Below are positions 26,201 to 38,400 of a DNA stretch of 64,000 nt, in pieces. A program made the position numbers and the translations under genes. The number at the start of each line of letters is the position of its first letter. Within the stretch, counting starts at the first letter, position 1. A model generated the notes under the pieces. That model did not search any database. It was not told the origin of the DNA and was given only the letters and a program-made list of their open reading frames with translations. The DNA comes from Nymphaea colorata (lineage: Eukaryota; Streptophyta; Magnoliopsida; Nymphaeales; Nymphaeaceae): assembly GCF_008831285.2 (NCBI RefSeq), contig NC_045140.1:15994370-16058369 (forward strand), in the 5' to 3' direction.

Positions 26201-28007
26201 AAAAGGTAATCCCTGGATGGATTCGTTGATTTCTTCTTTTCTAAATAAAAAATTGTAGAGAAAAGTCTTCGTTGCTATTTTAGCACTTCCAAAACCGTAC
26301 CGTCGGCAACTTTTGAAGGATTCGATTAGTTTTAGAACGATTTTCCGTTTAGGGACCAACTTATAAACGATTGACTTCACATTTTTTATATTTAATACAT
26401 ACATTCCCCGAACGTGTTGAGTTTCGGACATGACCTTCAAATATAAAAAGAGTAACTGAGGGCAAAAATATAAACTCAAAGAATAATAATAAAAAATGCC
26501 CATTTTTTTATTTAAAAATAATTAGGGCGTGCCGTTTCAGAAAGGCAGAACTTCTTACATTATTTTTACATGTTGAGTTCTTCATTCACTGGCGCGAGCA
26601 AGGAAGGTTAACAAAAAAAAAACTCGGAATTAGTAACGCTTTGTACTTTTACTTATAAAAGAAGATTTAATTAATTATAAACTTGCGCTTTGGTTAGAAT
26701 TAAAATTTCTGAATTTCACCAAGGAAACCTAATCGGCATTCTTGCCCTTCCGCACGGTAAGGGTGGGAGGCCTGGGGTTCAGAAGTTTGGAGAAATGAAG
26801 AGGCTCTTTCCTGTCATTTCAAAATTTTGCAGGACCTCTGAAGAATGTGACCCCTTATGATTGCGGGACAGAAAGGGCATCCGCCGCTTTCACACACCAG
26901 CTAAGATGTCAGTACGACTCGGAGGAAGAAGGCAAAATTACTTGTCCGAATGGATTGATGAGAAAATCACAAGACCCGATTGCTCACGTCCATTTCCGAT
27001 CGCGTGGGGCCCGCCTCGATCTTATCGTCTCCGCTGGCCTTTGGACCTCCCGAAAGCCAATCACACGAGAAATCAATGGTGGGTCAACAGAGTGTTGCTT
27101 GCAGTTAGTTCGCTTTGGAAGCGAGTCGAGAGGTCTCTTGAAGTTACTGAAACGAAAAGAACTTTGATGAAGCTGAACAGGACAGAGATGCGATCGACAT
27201 GGTCCCCTTCCTAATTGAACTGGTTTCTTTTGATATCTTTCGATAAGATACCAAAAGAGTGGCAGATTCGATGGTGCAAAGTTTTCTCTAATCTTGCGAG
27301 TTATACGATCAAATCACAGCTTCAAGTTTAAAAGTTGAATCGAGAATGAAGCTTTTAGATTGAACCGTTTCTACTTTTGCACGGACACATTAATTCGAGA
27401 ACCTCAGTTCTCAGGGAGAAGACTTTTCGAAAATTGCCTTCTTCCAGATTTTGTTATCTTTCCTGTCACCATTTTTATCCCATTCTATTGGGAGAATGGG
27501 CGTCAAGAAGCAAGGGAAGTTGGTAGACGTTAATTGCAACAGGATAGATGCAGTAAAATAGACGGCGAACACTGTAGGCCACGGCCTTCATTAGAAGAAC
27601 CGGACGAAGTCCGATCGTTTCGTTCGTTAGATTAAAATAGGTTTTCCAGTGTAAGGAGATCTTAGAAAGGGCAAAAAAATAACAGTGGAATTGGCTGTCT
27701 ACATTCCCGAACTTCATGACCAGGTCAGAAATGGCGGAGACGACCTCATTGCAGAACGGCAAATCTAGAAGCAAATAATGATCCAGTTCCAGAGAGAGAT
27801 AAAATCGAAGATAGTTCTGAAAAATAAAAAGTTAGCTCAAGAGCATACATAAAATTTACATACTTTCGGACATCGAAAAGAGGGGAAAATAAGGACCTGC
27901 ATAAGAAAAAGAAAGAGCCTAAGAAAGAAGATCAGAGAAGAACTTCAAAAGTTCAGGATATTTTTCTTTCTTGTATTCTCTTTTCTTTTTTCCTTTAATT
28001 TTCAGGA

Positions 28008-29409
28008 TCAAAAGGAGGGGACGACTCCGTAGCTGGCGTCGGCCATGAGGACGGCCGCGGCGGCGGAGTAGATCCGGTCGACCTCCACCTCGACCTCTGT
28101 GCGCTTCGCGAACCGGCCCTTGATTCTCGGCCTCGTCTCCGCGTAAGCCTTGCGGGACGCGTAGCGGATCGTCTTCTCGAACTTTCGGTTCTTCCGCTTC
28201 TCCCTGTATCTGAGCACCCGAGCCTCCCTGTCGAGCGGGGAGTAGTGAGGTGCGGTCTGCGCTGTCGAGTGAGGCGCGCACAGATCCATCGCTCCCGAGC
28301 CCTTCATGCTCCGGCCGTAAGGGTTTGATATATCGGTCAAGCAGCTGCCATCCGGCACCACTCCGACGTCGAGGGACGACGACGACACCTGTAAAAACCG
28401 ATCGAAATAATGTAACTACTCTAATTTCTCAAACATCTATACACTACAAGGCACATCGAACTAAAATAACATGTCCGTACGTTAGCTGTTCTTAAGTTAG
28501 ACACACTATTTCGGCCTAAAATCTATAGAAATTAGCTCCAGATATCAGAAAATGTTTGGATCTACAAATATGCGAGGCGGGAAGAGAAAGGCTTACGCTG
28601 TGACTAAGCGAGGCCGTGGTGTAGCTGAATCCGGGTTTCGTTCGGAATAAATCGTTCTCCAGACACTGATCGGAACCGTCGATTGTCCGAACCGATGCCG
28701 GAGGCGTGGACTTGTTCTGCACAGGGACGACGCTGTCTGAGCCGTTGTTCTGGTTGAAACGGTGGTCCATCGACGATCCATAGTCCAGATCGAGGTAAGG
28801 ATCGACGTCTTGGAAAAAATACTCTCCGGATTTGAGTTCGCAATCCTGAGCACATACCTTAGGGTTGGGAAGCAGCCAAGAGGCGGCCTCGGCCTCGTCC
28901 GCTCGGGCGTTGGCCTCCTCGTCCTCGTCGTCTTCCTCCTCCGCGCCGTCGCCGCCACGTCCCTTCAGCAGGTCATCCGGTTCAACAGCTGGGACGAGCA
29001 GGCTCGCAGTCGCGGCCGACTTCATGGCGACCGTCGCCGGCTCGTAGAAGGGCACGACGGGCAGGCGCTCGTGACGGCGCGCGAGCGGGTTGGCGGAGTG
29101 GATGTCGTTGTCGCAAGCGACGCAGAGGGCGGCCGAGTCCGCCTTGCAGGTGACGCTTGCGGGGGCCTGCTCGCAGACCTCGCACATCCAGACTCGCTCG
29201 TGGCGGGAAGCCAGGCGGTTCGCGCCGTGCACCTTGGAGTCGCAGTTCAGGCAGAGGAAGGCTGAGTCGGCCCTACAGAAGAGAATCGCCGGCGACGCCT
29301 CGCAGGAATCACACTTTCTCGGCGCTATGCTCCACCCGGCACCTCCCATCTCGCCGTATCCATCCTCCTCATTCCCGAACCCTCCGTGTCTCTTCTCGTC
29401 TTCCTTCAT
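28008..29409 (-). CDS. COL: CONSTANS-like B-box/CCT transcription regulator (group I, COL3/4/5-like)
   Basis: Two exons, 29409-28597 and 28388-28008, with a 208-nt intron, encode 397 residues. Two zinc-binding B-boxes lie at about residues 33-73 ([18 protein letters not shown]) and 76-116 ([16 protein letters not shown]), each with the Cys/His ligands and the RLASRHERV or PLARRHERL endings. An acidic run (EEEDDEDEE) follows. The CCT domain (about 325-367) contains [20 protein letters not shown] and [19 protein letters not shown], the segment that contacts NF-Y partners and DNA. The last residues, YGVVPSF, form the VP motif by which group I proteins bind the COP1/SPA ubiquitin ligase. The single intron just before the CCT-containing half is typical of this group. 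The likely role is light- or photoperiod-dependent transcription control. Exon 1 is far more GC-rich than its surroundings. Assignment to a particular paralogue needs a tree. Confidence 0.95.
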
Positions 29410-30529
29410 CTCACAACCTCTTCCTCTTCTTCTCCTTCTTCTCGCGTTCTTCGTCCTCCGCTCTCTGCGAGAGTGAGAGGGGAGGAGGGGGACGGTCTGC
29501 GTTATCTATCGCGTGTGGGATTTGGCGACTCGATGCCTGCCACGTGGAGATTTCTGGACCGCTGTAACTGTGGCTCGTTGGGGTCCCGATGGCCAGCGCA
29601 GCTGTCAGTTGTCCATTCGCTGTGGGGCCCGCCGCGAGGTGGTGGGAGAAGGCTCACTCAAATGGAACGGGGTTGCCTCCCCCGCCATGGGACCCACTTG
29701 ATCGTGCACTTCACCCTATTGGACGTTGACTCGTCTTGGCGAACGTAAGGTCCGATCTGATCCCCCGTCCCTTGATCGACGGTCGATCTCAGAGGGTCGG
29801 CGATATCTTTATTATTGAATTTGTTTTTCCCCTATCTCGAGCGTTTTGCCTCCGTCGGCGCATGCTTGGCAAGAGATCGCCTCGCGAGTCGAGAGTTCAC
29901 TGTTCAGCCCCTTTTTTTTTTTTTCAACACTGCTTTCTATGTTAAAAGAGTTTGAAGAGAAGAAGAGGCGGTAGTTTTAGTCTCCTAATAATCTCTGGTT
30001 GAAGTCCCGCATAAAATTATTTTCATAACCATCATCGCCGTTGTGCATCACTTCGAGTACTAGACAAACAAACGTGAAGAATAATCTATCTTATATTGAA
30101 GATTTTCAAAATTTATATACTTTCACGGAAAAATTACTGGTTGCCTTTGCTCATAGCCCTTTTAAATATAAATCAAAGCCAGCTGGAATGTCAGTCCTTG
30201 AAGATATCATAATAATAATTCTTTCTCCCACTCTCTCTCTTTAATCTTTTTATCACGAAAAACCACCTTAGGTTTAAATATTTTTTCACTGGCCCTAAGC
30301 ATCAAACTCCCAAATCCATTCCAATTTCGCCTGCCCCACAACAATTCTGCTATATGTAGCCTCATAAACGAAAGAAAGGTGTTTCTAAGATTTGAACTGC
30401 CCACTGGCCCATTTCCGTGTGCCGAACCCCTCAAGGGCCCATACCTTGTCTCGTTTCATAGACAATCTTTTTTCTTTCTTCTTTTTTGTGCTTATTGCAT
30501 CCCATTGCGAAAGGAGTCAAGAAGGAAAC

Positions 30530-30765
30530 TACTAGAAGCCTTTCGATCTTTCGTTTGTATCAAAACCATACTAAACAACATGTTCAAAGTCAAGGCAGCT
30601 ATTGGAATTCTTCCTCTGTCCGTCTAGATAAAAAAACTGATTCTCGACTCAACTCCTACTAGAAGCCCTTCGATCTTCCGTTCTTTATCAAACCCATGCG
30701 AAATAACGTGTTCAAAGTCAAGGCAGCTATTGGAATTCTTCCTCTCATTCTCGACTCATGTCTCT
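30530..30765. repeat. Tandem duplication, two copies of about 128 bp
   Basis: CTACTAGAAGCC, GTTCAAAGTCAAGGCAGC, TATTGGAATTCTTCCTCT and ATTCTCGACTCA occur in the same order in each copy. The second copy lacks about 22 bases found in the first (after TTCCTCT). The unit is noncoding. Confidence 0.88.
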
Positions 30766-33700
30766 CACGGACCTGCTTTAGATGTTTCGGCAGCTATATT
30801 TTAACTTGCATATCAATGTCATTTTTTTATAGCACATGAAGTTGATGCTTCCATAACTTGAAACAACTGCTTACCAGCCTATTCTCTCCTAGATTTAAGT
30901 TTATAGGTTGTATGGTGGGATTTGAGTAGAAATAGTCGGACATACGGCCAACTTCCTTTTCTAAAATTTTTGTTTTGAAGTTTTCCAAAACATTTCAACC
31001 AGGTTTGATTGCAGGATGTTAACGTTGTCGGCAGTTTTAGCGGACACAAGTTTCAATCCTCTTCAACTCAATTAAACACGAAAACAAAGAGAATAATCGT
31101 AGCAATTGAATCTTGAAAGGACCCTTAGATAGCTGGACACAAGTTTCAATCAATTTTTGTTACTTTTCACGAGATAGAGTTGCCAGATCAACTCGTTTCT
31201 AAACTTTTTATGACACAAGTTTTCATTTCTTTCTCACTTTTCACGCATCGAGTTCCGCCGTGATTACCCAGGCGAACGTTTCTAGGATCAATGGGCTTTA
31301 GTTCTAAACTTCTAAGTTCCCGGGGCATTTCCTTGAAATCTGTCCTTGAAATCTGGAATTTGCCAGATATTTCCAGATTTTAGCTGTCAGGCACTGGAAT
31401 TAGTTCATCTGGTTTTCAGATTTCAATTACTCGAGACTGAGGCTGGACGCAAGTTGAAGGCAACTTCTGCCTTCTGGCTTTCATGTCCACATTGCAGATT
31501 AATGGTGGTCTTCTCCTCTTTGTCATTTTCACGGTCTTGATAAACTTATAACAAATGCTTTCAAGGCAAGTAGCAATCAACTTCAGGGTGTGGTGCGGTT
31601 CACATGAAACCTTACCAAGTTCATGAACTCCAGCTGCAAAACTATAATCTCATACCCCCTTTTTCTTTTCTTTTTTGGGTTTCAGAATTATGAAAGTGTC
31701 ACGATAATAAGTTCATCGTTTGAAGAATTGGTAATTTTGTTGACGAATGACTAAAATGATTCGTGTATCTCTTTCCTATCCATATCTAAAGAAATAATGA
31801 AAATTTAGAGGGTGTTTGGTAACATGAAGAAAATGGTCTGTGTGAAAACATTTATAAAACATCAGTTCGGGTCAGATGAGCATTTACGAACATCATAAAT
31901 ATCACGTTATATATCAAACTCCCGGTGACAATCGCGACAGTGAAGGAACAGTGATCAACCAGAAGGGACGCTAATGGCCAAGGATAAACCAACTCACTAC
32001 CCGAATCCAAACTTGTTCGGGTGAGTCTAGACTCTAGAACAGAAAACAGGATCCGATTTACTAACCTGATACCTCTTCCAGTTCAAGATCCGAGCTGCTT
32101 AAAAGCAAACGTTTTGGATCTCAAGCCACAGGAACTCAAATTGGATCCAAGATAATTTTATGTGTGTCCATGACCCAAAGTCAAGTGGGATCTGATTAGA
32201 TAAGAGTGCCTGGATCCACCAACCTGGTACTTTCTAACTCCGACAAATAGGCCTGGCATTGGCTCGGCTGGCCCGATGCTCGGAACCTAAGCCTATAACT
32301 ATTGGGTACCCGGCTCGATGTCCACCTCTACGGACACGTTCTCAGACGGTGGGACCTGCTTTCCACTCATTGATAATCAATCTTTCACTTGATTGATGTT
32401 TTTCTTGGTAAATATACTAAATTTTTTTAAAAATATAAATTGAAAAGGAGCTAGGCCCCTGCCTGCCTCTCTTGACTCAGCCCTTAGTTAGAAAAATGTG
32501 GAAGAGTGACAAATGACAAGTCGAAGACCATTCTCATCACCTTTTATTTACTTGTAAAAGGAACTTAACTTAACATGGCTAGTGAATGCGGGTTGGGTCC
32601 GATTGGTGGCGAGGAAGAGATAATTAATGAAGATGTAAAAGGGCCGGATGAAATAAATGGGTAAGCTACGTAGAAAGCAGTTGTTCGCGTCCGGCCCCAA
32701 AAAGAAAACCTACCCACGCCCTTCCACGTCAGGCTTCATTATTGCGTGCAACTGGGGAAAGGCTACTCTCCCCCCTCCCCATGTGATGCCTGCCTCCTAG
32801 GCTCCATCCACATCCAGGTCAACTGCCGCCTTTTCTTTTTCATAATTTTTGAAAAATTGAACCACTTTCTTGTAATTTTTTTTCATGCAATTTATAAAAT
32901 TTGAGAAATAAAAAATTAAATTAATGTGAGGTTCAATTTAAAAAAACAAATCGAGAGGCGTAGTATAATTGATCGGCACGAAAAAACTGTAGACTCATTC
33001 TTGCTTTCATTCTCATGGTGGAGGCAATAAAAGGTTGGGATGCTCGCTCCGTCAAGTTAACTTCCGCTTTCAAAGTAAGGAGAATGAGGTTGTTAACCCC
33101 CATCGGCTCAGTCTCAGCGACATATAAAAATTTTAAAAAGTTATATTCTGATTCATGTTAAAATTTTGAAATTATAATTTGACTTCTTTCATGACTGTTT
33201 GTTTTCTCGGAAAAAAATCAGAGCTTGCTTTTAACTCCTAAAAATATTATAACTCCCCGAATCTCTCATTCGACTATAAATCCATGGGTTTTAAAATTCA
33301 TGCTATTGAGACTCTCAATTTAAAAATTCCTAAGCCATTCATTTTTCCAGAAAAACACTTTTTTTTTTTTTTTTTATGTAGTTTCGGGTCAAAGATAAGA
33401 TGCTATCAATTGCTAAGATTTCATGTTATGATTTTATTTTTACCTTCAATCAGCTTGTGGGCACCACCCTCTACTTGGAACGAGATTCCCCACTTCCCAC
33501 TTTCGGCGTACGACTTGTTCCCCAGTTGATGCACGGCCATGAGTAGAGACAGAGTGTTCCAGAAAGCACTCGCCTTTCTTTTCCATAAAGTCACTGCAAC
33601 CACTCACGAGGAAGGAAGAGGCACATCTGTAAAGGGATCGAGCAATAGTTAACGATCACGGTTGACATGAGTTCAACCTTCATTTCTTTCTGCCTTTTTG

Positions 33701-33813
33701 TGGTGCTCAGCTCACCTTTCGCTTCATATTTTACAGTTTCGGATTTCCAAAAGGTTTTTGAAATATCAGATTAGCAGTGATTTCGATCCTGTGATTTAAT
33801 ATTATATTAAGAT

Positions 33814-33869
33814 TTCAAACTCGTGGGTTTCAACAAGGATTATAGATTTTTGAAACCCACGAGTTTGAA
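33814..33869. repeat. Perfect 19-bp inverted repeat (hairpin)
   Basis: TTCAAACTCGTGGGTTTCA at 33814-33832 is exactly complementary to 33851-33869, with an 18-base loop. It is the first of three perfect hairpins within 460 bases. Confidence 0.92.
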
Positions 33870-34176
33870 TCGGCACCGAATTTAATCGGCTTGCAACTGA
33901 ATGCATCTGAATCGCCCGGTTGATTCAAGCCAATTTTATGACGCTGGATAACGCAGAAGATCTTACATTCATAATTTGGAAATCTAAAGTTTGATATGGC
34001 ATGACATGAATTTAAAGTGGTCCGGTGATAGATCGAACTCTAGATTTAAAATCCTGAGTAATCAAACACCTCCTTAGTTTGTTGGAGGGGCCAACATTCT
34101 TATATACAATGGATTAAAAATAATTGGATTTGCAAATTTCTCCATCTGGGTTTACCTCTGATCTCAATCTGAAGCA

Positions 34177-34201
34177 ATCTGAGATCATTGGGATCTCAGA
34201 T
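34177..34201. repeat. Perfect 10-bp hairpin
   Basis: ATCTGAGATC and GATCTCAGAT are separated by the loop ATTGG. It lies in the same AT-rich, noncoding neighbourhood as two other perfect inverted repeats. Confidence 0.85.
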
Positions 34202-34245
34202 GATCCAAGGATTTAAGGTCAAACCGCCTCCTGTCCGGCCTTATG

Positions 34246-34273
34246 TCTGAGGTTATAGCTATATAACCTCAGA
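34246..34273. repeat. Perfect 12-bp hairpin
   Basis: TCTGAGGTTATA and TATAACCTCAGA are separated by the four bases GCTA. The TCTGAG core is shared with the hairpin at 34177-34201. Confidence 0.88.
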
Positions 34274-35371
34274 ATCTAAAGTCATCTTTTGTACACGGTG
34301 GTGAAATCCATCCATTGTTTGTTTTACTCTGTAGGTTCGTCAAAAACATGAGCCACTGGTATTTCAGCCGTATAGTCTGTTTGGTCATCAATCAATGTCA
34401 TGAAATCTTTGAGGACCAGCTTTGTCAGTGGCCGCACAGGCAAGGAAGACAAGCACAACAACTGTCTCAGGCATTTGTTCATGGGATGCGTCCTTTTGGT
34501 GGTAGGTCTGATACTGGAAATATGGAATGAAGGGTCCACAAGGGAGAGAGAATATGGACCTATGGCAATCGAAGCCAATATCTCCTTGTATGTTTTTTTC
34601 TGCTTATAAAGAACATTGTGTACTAGCTAAGAACCATGCACATGGAATGAGAAAGCACTCAACTGCTGGGTTCAAGTAGTGTTTCCTTTTTCATCAATCA
34701 CGACCCTGTGACATCAAATTTAAGAATTTTCACTTTGTTAATCTAAAAGGCTTTATTGCTATTCTCAAGAACATACAGGTCAAGCTTCCGTTTTGCTCGT
34801 TCGAGAGAAAAACAGAAAAAAAAAACAAAATATTACTAAGAATTCTTCTACTTAGCTCATTCAAAGGTCTAAACTGTTACTTGTATCACCAGTTGAAATG
34901 TTTTAATCAGTCTCACTCAGTTCTCATTATGTATATATATAGGAATACAGTTAATCACAAGTTTAGCGATAATCCCTTGTGGTTTCATTTAGCTTATTGT
35001 AGGAGAGGAGCAAACCATCCCGCGGTTCCAATAGAGAACTCTTATGGAAATTCACATAAGGCCCACCTTTTCCAACAGGAAACTTGTGTTCCTTGGCATA
35101 ACAGGGAAAAGGAAAACGACAGTAACCTTATCGAGCAGACATCTCACTCGGTGTTGCCACATTAATTACAGGGCACTTGAAACGGACGAAGGAAGACTTT
35201 ATATATGGTTACACAGTAAGATCACAGCAAAAATGACTTCAAGAAGATGAGTTCAGGTGGTCGATCGAAGTCAAGGCATCGGAAGAGTTCAAGAAGATCA
35301 CTTCCATCAAAACATACTCAAAACTATGAGACACCAAACTACTCCAATCTCTTCTTGTCATAACTTGGCCT

Positions 35372-35417
35372 TCATCTCACAAGTGGGATCAGCAAGTATT
35401 CAGCATAAAACAGCTGC

Positions 35418-35458
<41 letters not shown>

Positions 35459-38400
35459 GGAGAGTGTCAAAATTAGTATCCATGAAAATTAGTATCCATG
35501 ATTGACCATGTTGAGAAACTTGGACAGCGGTTGGGCTAAGACTCAATCTCAGATTGAAAACAGTTAGCTATCAACTTAGTAAAACGGTGGAATGTCTGCA
35601 TGGACCAGTCTCTAAGTCGACTCCACAAACCTCAGACCTTAATAAGAATTCGGGGAAAAACTCCCCGCAACCTGGCCAAGTTGCAAAAGCATAGAACCTG
35701 TGAATCAACAACCTGGGCAGCATAAGCCTTGACTCAAACAATTTTAGGGGTAACTAGTTTAGTACCATTGAGTTAGTTGAACCCATTTAGGCCAGTCGCC
35801 ACTACCAATGGCTAGAATCCAGTTAGTCAAGTTATTCCAAGTTGGTGCATCCAGCTTAAGCTTGGTGGGAAATTTGAAATTTTGAACTGCCGAAAGCTAT
35901 CCTGGGCCCTAGCTCCCAGGCGAACTCACAAAGCTGTGACTGACGCTGGTGGACCAAACCAGCAGAAACTTTGTCTGCTTACCTTCCAAATAAACATGTA
36001 GAAGGATGTGATAGCAACTTTACTCTTCAAGTCCAGAGATTGGGCACGAAGCCAGAGGATGGATGCTAGGGTACCGTGGCCTAACACCTGCACCAAAGCA
36101 GGAATTATGAGCATAATTAGAATAAACCAGCCAAGTCTCAGAACCACATGAAGATGAATAAACAATCAATATTGCCAAAAGATTGTGTACAAGGAACTGA
36201 ACATGATATCTTGTGGCAAAGTGATCCTTCAGTTTTTCTTGGTGTTCATTCTTGACAGGAGAAGATGGAAGTAAACATTGTGTGGTTCAAAATTTGCCAA
36301 CAACATATTGGTACGTGGACAATAAAGGTGTGGCAATTTAGTTGTAAGGGAAGTCTCCTGATGCTTGAAGGATCAGTCTGATTGTCTGGGAATAGAGTAA
36401 GGTTGCACTTAGCATAAAGTGGTCTTCATGGTCCCAACAACTCAAATTCCAGAGGTATCTTCAAAAGTTACACAACTAAGATATACCATCACAAGTTTGC
36501 TCCATAGGCAAGAAGATGCAGCCCCTGCAACAATAGCAGCAGCATATGCCATCTGCAGAAGATATATACAAAGCCAAAACACCTGGAGAAGTGAAAAGGG
36601 GGAAGAAGAGCTATTAGTACATGCACACGAGACAATTGGTCGAAATATGCGGGATAAATAATGAAAGTACACCCACCCGCTTTTGACCAAGTCGTACGCT
36701 AAAGGACCGGATTCCAAAAATTTGATCTCCCTCAATGTCAGGAATATCCTACAAATATCAAGTCCAGTCAGTAAAAACGGTACAAACAAATAGATCATGG
36801 ATGCCACTTATGATGCATGTAAAAAGTATCATCCATGACATCTACCTATCACTAAACAGCCTGTGTAGACAGAACATAACTGTTGCATCCAAAACGTTGT
36901 CAAGAGGGACTACTTTGAAGAAAATAACTGCAGCCACCAATGCAGAGCGCGTGCTTGATATATTATTGTTAAATAGAAAATACTAAACGACAACATCATA
37001 TTTACCCTTGAAACTGAAAGAAACATTTAAATAGATCATAAATTTTTTTTCATAGAAGAATTAGTTAGTTAATTGAATACTATGGGATATGGTTGTGGAA
37101 TAAGTGCTAAATGCATTAAATGAAAGAAAAAAATTTATGGATCTATTGTCTTCACTGAAGAATTAGATTATAAAATTTTTCCTTAGAAGAATCAGTTAGT
37201 TAATTGAATACTATGGAATCTGGTTGTGGCATAAAATTAAATGCATTAAGTGAAGAAAGAACTTTATGGATCCATTTTCTTCTCAAAACTAATTTGTCAT
37301 CATGTGGGGGGGGGTGGTAGGGAGAGAGAGAGAGAGCATTACACAGCTAAGGTTTAGATGATCCCCTAACAGACATGAATAATAAGTGAAATCAAGTAGG
37401 TTTCTGAAGAAAACTATGCACAATTAGTGAATACCCTATCTTAGAAAATTTGTCAACGTACCAAGCCAAACCATATCAAATAAGCAGCAAAAACTCACAA
37501 GTCAGCAATTTATATTTCTGACTGAAGTTTGTATTTCAAAACAACCGCAAACTAGTATATCCAAAGTGAAGTTATTTCAGAAATGGTTCTTACCTTGAAC
37601 AATGCAATGACAACTGAGAAGAAGCTCATAAAAGCTGTTGCAAACATTAACGGCCTCGTAACGATAGCTGGCCTTTTGTACACAAAAGTCTGATAAATTC
37701 ATGAAAGATCCACATCCAAATTTAATTAAAACCAGTTTTCAGGAAAAAAAAATCCTTTGAATATTCAAAGACAGACCTGCATATGCATAAAAAATGCAAG
37801 TTGGACGATGACAGCTCGCACTGCTAGGATGCAGGATGCAGCAATGACAGCATGCTGCTTCCATCTCAAAAACGGCAACTGAAACATTGACATTCAAATC
37901 TATGGTCAGGTTAGAATTTTCTTCAAGCATTTCATAAATAAAATGCACAAAATGACCCCATCAACAGGAAACAACATCCAACTAATACACCATCGGCACT
38001 TATTTCTCTAATGGTCCAGATATATCAAAATTGGCTCACTCAAGCCACTTACGAGCATCAAACAAACAAACTGCATGTGGAAAGTCAAAGCCATTTATTA
38101 CCATTTCACAAACAAAACTGATATCGATGAAAGAAAAGAAATTTATGTTTAAGTCACATGCAATCTAGCTCACGCAAATCATTGTTGCCAACTGTGGTCA
38201 AAACCATTGTTGCCAAGTATTGTCGTTTTATCGGTTAAGGCAACACTAAGCATGTACAAGCTTCTGCCATTTGAACAATGGCGATTTCTAGATCAACCAA
38301 AAGAACATAACAGAAAAAATAGAAAAGTTCTACTATTTGAGGAGGAGCCAATAAGCAGCTTACGTTGATGGAGTATGCAGTGCCAAGAATAAAGCTGACG

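Larger units (their letters stand above)
21615..28007. other. Large spacer without recognised gene
   Basis: Apart from the repeat insertion at 22.7-23.2 kb, I see no gene. The left end should hold the LSM5 3' untranslated region and the right end that of the CONSTANS-like gene. Two overlapping plus-strand frames at 26847-27214 (106 and 117 codons) and others at 24439-24714 and 25016-25393 lack recognisable domains, splice context or codon bias and are not called. Confidence 0.55.
29410..35371. other. Spacer: CONSTANS-like promoter side, repeats, HPT 3' flank
   Basis: The first few hundred bases (29410-29750) remain GC-rich and should include the CONSTANS-like leader and promoter; no clear TATA box was found. 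Beyond that lie a tandem duplication (30530-30765), AT-rich spacer, remnants of repeat sequence around 32250-32470, and a hairpin cluster (33.8-34.3 kb). A minus-strand frame at 34324-34578 (84 codons) is not recognised and has no supporting splice context. The right end should contain the phytyltransferase 3' untranslated region. Confidence 0.5.

Noticed and set aside
26847-27214. Two overlapping plus-strand frames of 106 and 117 codons
   Set aside because: Both frames are open over the same bases, neither shows a domain, and no splice sites link them to other exons.
28762-29265. 167-codon frame antisense to the CONSTANS-like gene
   Set aside because: It is a shadow of the GC-rich B-box exon on the opposite strand, with no homology of its own.
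34324-34578. 84-codon minus-strand frame with protein-like composition
   Set aside because: I could not match it to a family or join it to another exon; it lies in a repeat-rich spacer downstream of the phytyltransferase gene.
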